Source: Mesobacillus maritimus (GTDB lineage Bacteria; Bacillota; Bacilli; Bacillales; Cytobacillaceae). From it: DNA of 64,000 nucleotides. The position numbers and the translations under genes were made by a program. How positions within the stretch are numbered: position 1 is the stretch's first letter; every line of letters begins with the position of its first letter. This document shows positions 10,211-17,626 of the stretch, piece after piece. The notes under the pieces were generated by a model, which saw only the letters and a program-made list of their open reading frames with translations, did no database searches and was not told the origin of the DNA. The DNA lies in contig NZ_JAMBNR010000001.1 in NCBI RefSeq assembly GCF_023715205.1, forward strand, positions 124,001 through 188,000, given 5' to 3'.

Positions 10211-11028
10211 TTAATCACTTAGATTCGAGAATTCTTGTTGATATTCACCCTTTGCTTCAAGGAAATGATTATATAAAAAGTCCCACCTTTCCACTAAGGA
10301 TTGAGTTTCAGCCATTTCAACATCAAGGTGATAATGTTTTATTAACTGATCAACCTCAGACACCACTTCTTTAAAAAGTTTTGTGTCACTTAAGTTATCG
10401 TTCAGCTCTAACAAGAAAGAAAAATTTTTAGAGAATGAATATTCAAAATTAAATCTGGTAAACCCATAATCATAATAAGAATAGATTCCTTTCACATCTT
10501 CCTGGACCAATCTCAGGAAATCCTCGAACTCATTTATTTCGGTATCTCCATGACTCAACTTTAAAACCGCAAGAAAGGTGTTTAATTGATTAAATCCGAA
10601 AAACGAGGCATTTAACCTTTTTATGTATTCCTGTTCTTTTTTCTTTAAATCTTCTACCTCAACCTCTTCTAAAAAATCATACGGAAATCACGAGGAGTAC
10701 AGTTTTTTTCGAGCATGTATTTAAAGATTTTACAGGTTTTGAAGCGTCCATCATAAAACGATTTAGACTTATGGAAGAAGTAGTTTTCGTACTCCTGATG
10801 AGAAAGCCGGTTTAATGAAAGGATTTCACTCAAATGACTCTTATACCGTTTTTGTACATCCTTTGACTGTCCGATATAAATAGGAACTATTTTGTCTGAA
10901 GTGAAATGGTCTATATAAATCATATAAATTCCAGCAGTATTGTAGCTTGTCGATGATGTGATTTCTCTATCGGAGTGTTCTTCTATCAATCGGTTTACCA
11001 TGTTTTTGATATCACTAATAGTTTCCAT
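10211..11028 (-). pseudogene. GIY-YIG nuclease-like gene split by a one-base frameshift
   Basis: Two minus-strand frames (10669-11028 and 10211-10558) belong to one gene. The first has the GIY-YIG core: 'AGIYMIYIDHF', 'VPIYIGQSKDVQKRYKSHL'. It stops in TAG directly after a run of six T. With a seventh T the reading continues LEEVEVEDLKKKEQEYIKRL and then NASFFGFNQLNTFL into the second frame, restoring about 272 aa with the 'E.EYI..LNA..GFN' end typical of this nuclease fold. The ATG at 11028 follows GGGAG. GIY-YIG proteins cut DNA as homing or repair-type endonucleases. Either mutated or a sequencing indel; the neighbouring gene shows the same kind of homopolymer break. Confidence 0.75.
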
Positions 11029-11271
11029 GCTCCCCAACTCCCACAATCACAAATTTTATCGCTCCCTTTCCTATATTTTACCACACGGTCTGCTTTTGAT
11101 AATTTTTACTTAGGGTATTTTGAAAGCGCCCTCATTCATCTTTCCGATACCCGGTACAAATTCTGAAAAAGCTTCCCTTACAAAATTCTACTAAGCGGCA
11201 ACTACACTACAGTGCGACTATACGTTAAAGTCCCGCTCCTGCTTTCTACAATCCACCCTTTAAAAATTCCA

Positions 11272-11499
11272 TTATGAACAAAAAGGAACCCACTCCATGA
11301 GGTCTGCACGACCAGAAGTGGGTTCCTTTATTTCCCTGGCCACTTTGAAGGCATCATATTTTTCTAGTGCAGCTGTCCAACTGCCAAACACTGTTCTATA
11401 CTTATCTCGATTGAAACCGTTTTTAAGATATTTCACCAAGTCTGTACAATAGGGTCGTCTATTTTCCATTTCCTCAATATAAAGAAGATGTTCTAACAT
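11272..11499 (-). CDS. Small ORF resembling the homing-endonuclease-associated repeat
   Basis: 75 aa. The stretch 'DLVKYLKNGFNRDKYRTVFG' followed by SWTAALEKYDAF resembles the 'Y...FGSW..AL..AG' repeat found next to HNH homing endonucleases. No nuclease domain is attached. The start lacks a good ribosome site and the frame upstream is closed after only ten codons, so it is probably a leftover piece of a larger gene. It ends beside the fragment at 11511. Confidence 0.4.
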   Translation of the reverse strand: MLEHLLYIEEMENRRPYCTDLVKYLKNGFNRDKYRTVFGSWTAALEKYDAFKVAREIKEPTSGRADLMEWVPFCS

Positions 11500-11510
11500 C
11501 TCTGTTTTAG

Positions 11511-11969
11511 CTTCTTTATAAGCATCAATTCATCAAATCAGTGTATGATGCTAACAATGATAAATTTGAATCTTGTGTGAAGGAACTCTTTGAGGAACAT
11601 TGGTTTACATTGTTAGGTGAAGAAGGAGACGTAGAAAAAGTTGAGTTTCTATCTATTGAATTAGATGAGGATCCCTATATTATTGATGTTGACGAAGAAG
11701 GAGAGAAAACGGCAACAATCGCATTCAATGGAATTGTTTCATTCCTTGCTGATGTATCTTATGTAGATTATTCAAACGCGTATTATGAGAAAGAAGAGCG
11801 ATAATATTTGTATTTGGAAACTGTGAACGGAGAGATTGATGATGACGTTACCGTACCAGTATTAATGAAAATCAATTACAAGTATCATCACAAAGAAGAA
11901 TTAGATGTGTACAGTGTCTCTCTCAATGAAGGTGAATCCATTGAGATTGCATTTCCTTATGACTATTAA
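11511..11969 (+). pseudogene. Probable C-terminal half of a PIN-like (PIN_8/DUF4935 type) gene, inverted and carrying a stop
   Basis: The plus-strand frame is open from 11511 without a start codon, meets TAA at 11802-11804, then continues in the same frame for 54 more codons to TAA at 11967-11969. Both parts read as one acidic beta-rich domain ('ATIAFNGIVSFLADVSYVDY' ... 'LKINYKYHH'-like end, closing IEIAFPYDY). This style of C-terminus is what I recall from PIN_8 proteins. It abuts, in opposite orientation, the truncated PIN gene at 11923-12432. The arrangement fits inversion of the 3' part of that gene. Family assignment is by memory of style, not by search. Confidence 0.45.
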
Positions 11970-12432
11970 ACAAGTTTCCTTTTGAAAAGATATGATCTAT
12001 TTTTGCAGCTACTTCTACATTTATCATTTCTTGAATTTTCTCGTTAGATTGATCCAAACCGTCAATAAAAAACTCAAATTTATCTGTCATTATGTAGGGG
12101 TGTTTACTTTTGACTGTATTTAGTGTTTTTATAGCATCCTCTTTTAGTTTCATTAGCTCTTTTTGTAATAATGCATAGCCCTCATTTTGTTTGTACATAT
12201 TGTCCTCATAATTAAAAAAGTACTCTAAAGCTACTTGATGAGGTATCCATAATCTTTCATTATCTTTTAACTTTTTTAGAATATCTAACAAGCTCTTGGT
12301 AGACTGGTTTGACTTATATTTATAAAAGTTAATTAGTATATTTGTATCAACTACAAAAATTGCTTGTTCCCAAAGTTCTTTAAATTCATCCTCTGTATAT
12401 CCAATAAATCCTTTAAACTGTTCTAACATCAT
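11923..12432 (-). CDS. PIN-like domain protein, truncated
   Basis: 169 aa. The N-terminal PIN fold shows 'AIFVVDTNILINFYKY' with the first catalytic Asp near residue 29, and 'WIPHQVALEYFFNYE' with the conserved Glu near 80. PIN_8/DUF4935 proteins are usually twice as long. From about residue 155 the translation (NSHKEMQSQWIHLH) is just the antisense of the fragment on the other strand, so the true C-terminus is missing. AAGGTG precedes the ATG. PIN proteins are metal-dependent ribonucleases, often toxins or defence effectors. This copy is probably inactive. Confidence 0.65.
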   Translation of the reverse strand: MMLEQFKGFIGYTEDEFKELWEQAIFVVDTNILINFYKYKSNQSTKSLLDILKKLKDNERLWIPHQVALEYFFNYEDNMYKQNEGYALLQKELMKLKEDAIKTLNTVKSKHPYIMTDKFEFFIDGLDQSNEKIQEMINVEVAAKIDHIFSKGNLFNSHKEMQSQWIHLH

Positions 12433-12471
12433 TTAACACCTTCTTAAAAATACTATTAATTTAATAATAGC

Positions 12472-12500
12472 AAAAAAAGGAAGAGCATAGATACCCTTCC
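12472..12500 (-). terminator. Terminator between the 59-aa ORF and the PIN gene
   Basis: On the minus strand GGAAG...CTTCC is followed by seven T. It ends transcription arriving from 12805-12984, so that small gene and the PIN gene are not one operon. Confidence 0.6.
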
Positions 12501-12804
12501 CAAAATATTCTTTATTTACTAAGCCCTTTCTTAATGCATGTGTTATAAAGTATTTCAATTTAATTTCTATCTTAATATTATCTTATTTTGTATAAAACAA
12601 TGGAATATAAATTGTCGCTTTGAGTTAACTTTATATATCTTCCGAATGTGTTAGGTAGTTTTAGATTATCACATCTCGTTCTCTAATAATTAATTAATTT
12701 GTATCATCGGAAATGATTTTTTTAAGTTCATCTAATGATAATCCTTTCCATAATAAAGCCAAGAGGAATATACTTAACAACAACCATTAGATGTATATAA
12801 CCCA
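12501..12804. other. AT-rich stretch with one doubtful mini-ORF
   Basis: No gene can be supported. A 29-codon minus-strand frame (12694-12783, TTG start) reads like a hydrophobic helix followed by 'GLSLDELKKIISDD', similar in style to the end of the 59-aa ORF next to it, but it has no ribosome site. Confidence 0.3.
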
Positions 12805-12984
12805 TTAACTATGTCCAGTTTGTTTATGCTCATTTTGATTCTCAATATTTTTTAGAAAAACTTTAATTTCTTCAACGTCCTCTTTACTTACTCCTGTCTT
12901 TTCTACGATTTCATCAACCGACAACTCTTTAATTAGTGATATGCCAATTTCCACAGTTAAGTCTCGAAGTTGTTTTATTTCCAT
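12805..12984 (-). CDS. 59-aa helix-turn-helix-like protein
   Basis: The ATG at 12984 has a strong AGGAGA ribosome site. The sequence starts MEIKQLRDLTVEIG and contains 'LSVDEIVEKTGVSKEDVEEI', a helix-turn-helix-like pattern seen at the C-terminus of Rpn/PD-(D/E)XK transposase-like nucleases. It may be the retained tail of such a gene or a free-standing small regulator. A terminator follows at 12472-12500. Confidence 0.5.
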   Translation of the reverse strand: MEIKQLRDLTVEIGISLIKELSVDEIVEKTGVSKEDVEEIKVFLKNIENQNEHKQTGHS

Positions 12985-13362
12985 TTAACTTCTCCTTTTT
13001 TCCATAGGTAAATTATCTATTAGAGTATTCGTTCTTTCAGGGCTTCAGTGGCTAAGTCGACTCTCACACCTATAATTACACAGATAGCAAAATGCTAAAC
13101 AGCCTGCAACAATGCATTGATGGTACATTTCAGTGGCCGTAGTGCTTCCCGCGAATTTTATCTTCCTTATTCTATCAGCCCTATATGGGATATTTGAAAG
13201 AATGAGGAAGATAATTTTTTTGACTTTATATTTGATTCATCTTAAAAAATTTATTAAAAGATTTTAACTAAATTTTAACTAAAACTACTTTAGAAGGTAT
13301 TTCTCCTAAAGTATAAATGTGTAACATTTTGTGTAAAATGTGTTATATGGAGGTTGGATCTA
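12985..13362. promoter_or_regulatory. Intergenic region: plus-strand terminator and probable operator/promoter of the HTH gene at 13363
   Basis: No gene is seen. After a terminator (13158-13221) the region is AT-rich, and the 40 bases before the HTH gene contain spaced TGTGT steps (GTGTAACATTTTGTG, AAAATGTGTTATATGG) arranged as an imperfect palindrome around 13318-13342. I infer an operator for one of the small helix-turn-helix proteins encoded here. Confidence 0.4.
13158..13221 (+). terminator. Rho-independent terminator
   Basis: A 16-base left arm (TTATCTTCCTTATTCT) pairs with AGAATGAGGAAGATAA at 13199-13214, one mismatch, and seven T follow. No complete plus-strand gene precedes it, so it probably outlived its gene. 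Confidence 0.7.
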
Positions 13363-13596
13363 ATGAATAATGAATATATAGAGTTGTCACCAATATTTGA
13401 TGTTCCTGATGATGTTATCCTTCATATTGAGGATATTGCTGATTTAGTTGGAATGCATCCAGAGTCTGTCCGGCGTTGGTGTCGGGATGGAAAAATGGCA
13501 TCCTATTGTTTCGGTAACAAATATATTGTAACGGGACAGGATTTCAAAAACTTTATGAAAGCTTCACGTGTAAAACCAAAATGGACTCGGGAGTAG
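13363..13596 (+). CDS. Excisionase/MerR-like helix-turn-helix protein
   Basis: 77 aa from the ATG at 13363, chosen because GGAGG lies 9 nt before it; the longer frame uses a TTG inside the leader. The core 'ILHIEDIADLVGMHPESVRR' followed by WCRDGK is an HTH_17 (excisionase-type) winged-helix motif. The minus-strand gene at 14008-14319 has the same 'E.(S/T)(V/I)RRWCR' signature, so the two are related small DNA-binding proteins. Next to a tyrosine recombinase, a recombination directionality factor is a reasonable guess. Confidence 0.7.
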   Translation: MNNEYIELSPIFDVPDDVILHIEDIADLVGMHPESVRRWCRDGKMASYCFGNKYIVTGQDFKNFMKASRVKPKWTRE

Positions 13597-13600
13597 TTAT

Positions 13601-13975
13601 ATGGGTAAACACTATGTTGTTTTATCTTTTTTTAAAGCCAATAAAATAAATTATTATTTTGATTCAAATAGGATGACAATTGTATTCCCTTGTCCATATT
13701 GTTGGGAACAAACAAAAATGAATGCGATAACCAGCGAATGGACATGTAATAATTGTAATCAAATCGGAAATCTTTTAACTCTTATTCAAGTTAACAAGGA
13801 AGATCCAATTAAAACGAAAGTAGCTGTTTATAATCCTAAGAAAGAAAGATTACAGATTAATTATCTTTTCGATAAAATGTTAGACCTACAAAATAACACT
13901 AATTCAAAAAGCACTCTTTTAAAATTAAAGAATAAAGTGAATGACCTTATTGAGTATTATGAAAATAGTGTGTGA
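13601..13975 (+). CDS. Zinc-ribbon protein, CHC2/primase-like N-terminus
   Basis: 124 aa. Residues 28-60 hold 'FPCPYCWEQTKMNA' and 'WTCNNCNQIGNLLTLI', two CxxC pairs with the 'G(N/D)...L' tail found in primase-type zinc fingers. No primase catalytic domain follows; the rest is charged. It starts 4 bp after the HTH gene, with the ribosome site overlapping that gene's stop, so the two are translated from one message. I infer a DNA-binding accessory protein of the mobile element. Its last codons contain ATAGTGTGTG, also found inverted at 16507-16516. Confidence 0.6.
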   Translation: MGKHYVVLSFFKANKINYYFDSNRMTIVFPCPYCWEQTKMNAITSEWTCNNCNQIGNLLTLIQVNKEDPIKTKVAVYNPKKERLQINYLFDKMLDLQNNTNSKSTLLKLKNKVNDLIEYYENSV

Positions 13976-14007
13976 GATTTTAATGTGCATTAGTAACACA
14001 TAAGAAT

Positions 14008-14319
14008 TCAATTTGTTTTTTTAATAAGATTCTTTATTAAGTCATTACGTGTCCATGAAAACAAAAAATCTTTTAAGTCTTTTCCCTTAATATTATACGG
14101 CGGTCGCCCTGTGATGGTTTTTAACTTCCATGAACGACACCATCGACGAATTGTTTCTTCAGAATAACCTGTTAACTCAGCTACATCATTGGGTGTTAGC
14201 AAATCTTCATCTCGTATTTTGTCAAAAACATATGGAATTTGGCCTTCAAAACCATATTCTGCAACGTACTCTTGGAATTCTTGCCAAGTTGAGTATTGAA
14301 TTAAGACATCCTTATTCAC
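14008..14319 (-). CDS. Helix-turn-helix protein paired with the tyrosine recombinase
   Basis: 103 aa. The C-terminal half has 'LTPNDVAELTGYSEETIRRW' followed by CRSWKLKTITGRPPY, an excisionase-like HTH with a lysine/arginine-rich wing. It begins 27 bp downstream of the recombinase stop on the same strand, so both are probably cotranscribed. Likely role: directionality factor or accessory DNA-binding subunit. It resembles the protein at 13363-13596 on the opposite strand. Confidence 0.7.
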   Translation of the reverse strand: MNKDVLIQYSTWQEFQEYVAEYGFEGQIPYVFDKIRDEDLLTPNDVAELTGYSEETIRRWCRSWKLKTITGRPPYNIKGKDLKDFLFSWTRNDLIKNLIKKTN

Positions 14320-14346
14320 ATTGTCTTCCCCCTCGTAATATGTTAT

Positions 14347-16452
14347 CTACTTTATAGAGAACAGTTCTTTCTCTAAAGCTTCTCTTTTTTCGAACCACTC
14401 TTCCAGTGAAAGTTCTTTAGGACGTTTTCGTAATTTATTTAATTGCTTCTTTATTTCCATTATGCGTGCAGAAAGCTCACTATTATCAATCAAATGTGTA
14501 GGAGAAACTTGATGATTAGAAAGGGCATATTCCTCTTTGTTATTTTTAGGTTTAGAAATAAGTCCTCTATCCTCTTTATAAATTTCCTTTTCCCATTTTG
14601 CTAATTCATTTAAATCCCATGGAAAGTTAATTGTTAGGTCTAAAACTGTATAAAAATCCTCTTCTGAAATTGTTTCTGTATAATGCTTCTCACCAATATC
14701 TCCAGCAATTTGGTGACGCATTTGAACATCCGCAGCCACTTTTTGAATACGTCCGTTTAAGCGTTCAATCGGTAGTTTTACTGAGAATCCATCAATAAGG
14801 TTATTCATTGATCGACGCGCAGTCTTTAATTCAAAGTCCCTTCTTTGTTCTAAGGTTAAAAAATCAAGTTGTTCTTTTAATCTTGTCATATCAAATATTA
14901 TTGAAGATTTATAACCGCTCTCAGGAAATAAATCCTCAGGGCGAAACATATATCCAACACCAACTGGTTCATTCCTCTGTTTTTTATACAAACGTCTAAG
15001 ATACTCATTAATCCTTTTAACTGTTCCTGGAGGAATAGGTGTACCATAAATTGGATGTGATGATGAACGTTCTTGTTTTGAAGCTTCACGCGGTAGGTGT
15101 AAAACTCCCCAGCCCCGATTGTTAAGAGCGAGAAATCCCTCACTATCCAATAAGAAATACTCAATTCTAAGTTTCCTTACTTCATAAGGCCTTAGTGCAC
15201 TTACGCAACACAGCTCCCAAATTGAAGCATACTTATAAGGATTGTGTGACAGAGGGGCATTAAGTATTTTCATTCTTACAAGAACCATTTGTTCACGAGT
15301 TAAGAATGCCTTTTCTTTTTGATTAATTTTCTCATCTGCTGGAACTTCATTGTAGTTTGCAGGAAACTGGTTTAAAAAGGACTCAATTCTTCTTTCTAAT
15401 TGTCCAAACTCAAACCATTTTTCAGGTGTCGATGCTTCTGCTTTCCTTCTTTGAAGAACCCAGGAATAAAAAGGTTTAATAGTTTGGTAAACACTAACTG
15501 CAGTAGTCGTTTTTGATTTTGCAGTAAAAGCAAATGCATCCTCCACGTCTACGTCTAAAGGATTAAAAATATCTGGGTTGTATTGCTTCTTTTCCTCATG
15601 TGTTAAGGATGCATACCTCATCTTAGGTTGTTGCTCAATATGACATCTTGAACATATGATGCGAAAAAAGAACGTTGCTAAAGCGCTTCTTAATTTAGGG
15701 ATTGTTTCCTCTTTATTGGCAATGTATTTCTTAGCACGATAGTTGTTGTGAGAAATTCGACCACCTTGAGCCCTAAAAGAAAGATAGTCTTCAATAGTTT
15801 TTCTCTGCTCACTATTTAGAACAGTAAAATTTGAATTCTCGATTGAATATTTTTGAGACAAACTATACTTTTCCTTTCTTTTATCTAAAACCAGACTTTC
15901 CACTTCTTTTAAGGACAAAGTATCTAATCCATAATTATTGACTTTAACCATTAATTCGCCGTTTCTCTTATAGTTTAGGATAGTTGCATTAGAAACTTTA
16001 ATACCTCTTTTTCCAAGTGCCTTGCTAATAAACCCTGTTGTAAGATACTCACATTCTTCTAAAAAATCATGCTTAAAAAAATAAATATACGGTCCAAAAA
16101 CCGAATCAATCCTTTTCCTCCGTAACAGTTTCACATATAAATGTTCATATTTTTTTGAATCAATCATCTGTTTTAATTCGATATCTGTTTTTAAAACGCC
16201 TTTCATAAGGGTTCCCATGTTTATGTAATCAGAATTACTATTGTAGTTGTTGAATTCTTGGACATTCTGATCATATATTTTTTTTATTGTTGGTAAAGCC
16301 TCAACTAAAACAAGATTTTGTCCATATCCTTTTGCCTTCCCGCTAAACCATTCTGAGTAGCTATCAATAGACTTTATTACCTCAAAAAAACCTTCTGATA
16401 TTCTCCACTCTCTACTAGCAGCATAGACTGTCATAAATTTTTCTAGTTTCAT
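14347..16452 (-). CDS. Large tyrosine recombinase / integrase (701 aa)
   Basis: The C-terminal catalytic domain is recognisable: 'CVSALRPYEVRKLR' with the first Arg (R421), 'KTARRSMNN' at the HxxR box (R546/R547, with Thr where His is usual), and 'MRHQIAGDIGEKHYTE' giving His580 and the probable nucleophile Tyr591. About 400 residues precede it, far longer than phage integrases (350-400 aa) and closer in size to TnpB of Tn554-like elements. No TnpA/TnpC-type recombinase partners are seen. A short coiled tail follows Tyr591. An imperfect inverted repeat (16494-16589) lies right upstream. It probably moves the small element it sits in. Confidence 0.85.
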   Translation of the reverse strand: MKLEKFMTVYAASREWRISEGFFEVIKSIDSYSEWFSGKAKGYGQNLVLVEALPTIKKIYDQNVQEFNNYNSNSDYINMGTLMKGVLKTDIELKQMIDSKKYEHLYVKLLRRKRIDSVFGPYIYFFKHDFLEECEYLTTGFISKALGKRGIKVSNATILNYKRNGELMVKVNNYGLDTLSLKEVESLVLDKRKEKYSLSQKYSIENSNFTVLNSEQRKTIEDYLSFRAQGGRISHNNYRAKKYIANKEETIPKLRSALATFFFRIICSRCHIEQQPKMRYASLTHEEKKQYNPDIFNPLDVDVEDAFAFTAKSKTTTAVSVYQTIKPFYSWVLQRRKAEASTPEKWFEFGQLERRIESFLNQFPANYNEVPADEKINQKEKAFLTREQMVLVRMKILNAPLSHNPYKYASIWELCCVSALRPYEVRKLRIEYFLLDSEGFLALNNRGWGVLHLPREASKQERSSSHPIYGTPIPPGTVKRINEYLRRLYKKQRNEPVGVGYMFRPEDLFPESGYKSSIIFDMTRLKEQLDFLTLEQRRDFELKTARRSMNNLIDGFSVKLPIERLNGRIQKVAADVQMRHQIAGDIGEKHYTETISEEDFYTVLDLTINFPWDLNELAKWEKEIYKEDRGLISKPKNNKEEYALSNHQVSPTHLIDNSELSARIMEIKKQLNKLRKRPKELSLEEWFEKREALEKELFSIK

Positions 16453-16493
16453 AACTCACCTCTATTTGTTAGTTTATCCATATGAAATTTATA

Positions 16494-16589
16494 CATACAC
16501 ACACAGCACACACTATTTAACTGATTTTCCTTCTTACTGCACCACCCAAAAAGAGAATTTTGTAGAATAATGTGTGTTCTGTGTGTATG
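16494..16589. repeat. Imperfect 23-bp inverted repeat of CA/TG steps upstream of the recombinase
   Basis: Left arm 16494-16516 (begins CATACACACACAG) and right arm 16567-16589 (ends CTGTGTGTATG) are inverted copies agreeing at about 20 of 23 positions, 50 bp apart. They lie 42 bp upstream of the recombinase start. Such arms are typical recombinase or operator binding sites. Ten bases of the left arm (CACACACTAT, 16507-16516) recur inverted at 13965-13974. Confidence 0.65.
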
Positions 16590-16630
16590 ACGACGTGATG
16601 AAAAACGGAAATGTTTTTCCATCTTTGCAC

Positions 16631-16683
16631 AAAAAAGCACCACTAAAAATTGCCTCTATAAAAGACAACTTTTAGTGGTGCTT
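16631..16683 (-). terminator. Rho-independent terminator upstream of the recombinase
   Basis: A perfect 14-bp stem (AAGCACCACTAAAA at 16635-16648 with 16670-16683) is followed by six T on the minus strand. It shields the recombinase unit from transcription arriving from the right. Confidence 0.75.
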
Positions 16684-17571
16684 CCACTGCTAGAAACTCA
16701 GATTGTTATTTAGTTACTACATACAAATCTATTTAATCATGTAATTTAACCATATGCAAGATTAAGTACTTAATAAAACACTTTTTCTAGTACTTTATAA
16801 TCTTGCGGTTTCTTTTGTTCCTAAATATTATTTGGTTATTTTCAGCTTTGCCATTATCACTTTCACATATATCAACGTTTACTTAAAAGTTGCAAAAGAG
16901 TTAGCTGGAATAATTGGATTACTCACAAAACAATGGCGGCGTGCCGATTCCGCCAATTTGGGCAAATAGCTCGTTTCCTCCTAATCCTTTCTAGAACTCA
17001 GACAAAATAAGGGAGAACTCCCTTTGCACAACTGTTATATCCTTCTAATTTAGTTTAGCCAAAAAGTCTTAAAATGCTTGGTTATTCTTATTGTCATACA
17101 AGGGTTCCTTTAAAACTAGATTAACGTAATCTTTGTTGCAATTTACATGTTGCATATACAATAATGGATTTCATACCTGTTCAAGGGAATACGGTCGGTA
17201 TATAGCTCACATTTTCGTTAATGACTTCTTCCACTTTGTTAATTCTCTTATAAAGATATTCTTAGTAGGGCTTAATTTTTTTTGCTTGTTAAAATCTATG
17301 AAACCTATAGACTTTTTGCCTTGTCCTTATCATAAAACGGTACATATTTCTGCAATTTTTCCGTGTTCCCTTGACAGACACCGATAACTCGCTCTGCTTC
17401 TTGGGACAACTCTGATTCAATCAGTTCTGTTATAACTTACACCTGTAAATCTTCAACATTGTTCAATTCTTTCATATCACTTACTATGCTGGGACACCTT
17501 TATCATTGATTAATATGTAATTTAATTATCAAATAATCTTTGTTAATTAAAATGTATAAGAATAATAAACA
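16684..17571. other. Long gene-free stretch before the LAGLIDADG gene
   Basis: Nearly 900 bp of AT-rich sequence. Short frames such as 17133-17387 have no ribosome site and no coding character. A plausible -10 (TATAAG, about 17555-17560) lies just before the hairpin at 17572, so the LAGLIDADG transcript probably begins around 17566. Confidence 0.4.
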
Positions 17572-17626
17572 TTGACCATAAAAGAATTAATACTACCAAA
17601 GGAGGTATTAATTCTTTTATGGTCAA
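17572..17626 (+). promoter_or_regulatory. Perfect hairpin that holds the start codon of the LAGLIDADG gene
   Basis: 17572-17593 and 17605-17626 are perfect 22-bp inverted repeats with an 11-base loop (TACCAAAGGAG). In RNA the Shine-Dalgarno AAAGGAG would sit in the loop, while the AUG at 17619-17621 pairs with CAU at 17577-17579. Either translation is gated by melting of this stem, or the palindrome is a DNA operator for the HTH domains of the encoded protein. Confidence 0.75.

Noticed and set aside
11923-12984. PIN protein plus 59-aa protein as a toxin-antitoxin pair
   Set aside because: A terminator at 12472-12500 separates them, they are 370 bp apart, and the PIN gene is truncated.
12435-13362. 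Hidden tRNA or attachment site between the PIN gene and the HTH gene
   Set aside because: No cloverleaf or CCA-ended tRNA-like sequence could be found by eye there or elsewhere in the window.
16449-16643. 64-codon minus frame upstream of the recombinase
   Set aside because: It runs through the CA/TG inverted repeat, has no ribosome site and no coding character.
17133-17387. 84-codon plus frame in the long gap
   Set aside because: TTG start without ribosome site, cysteine- and phenylalanine-rich random composition.
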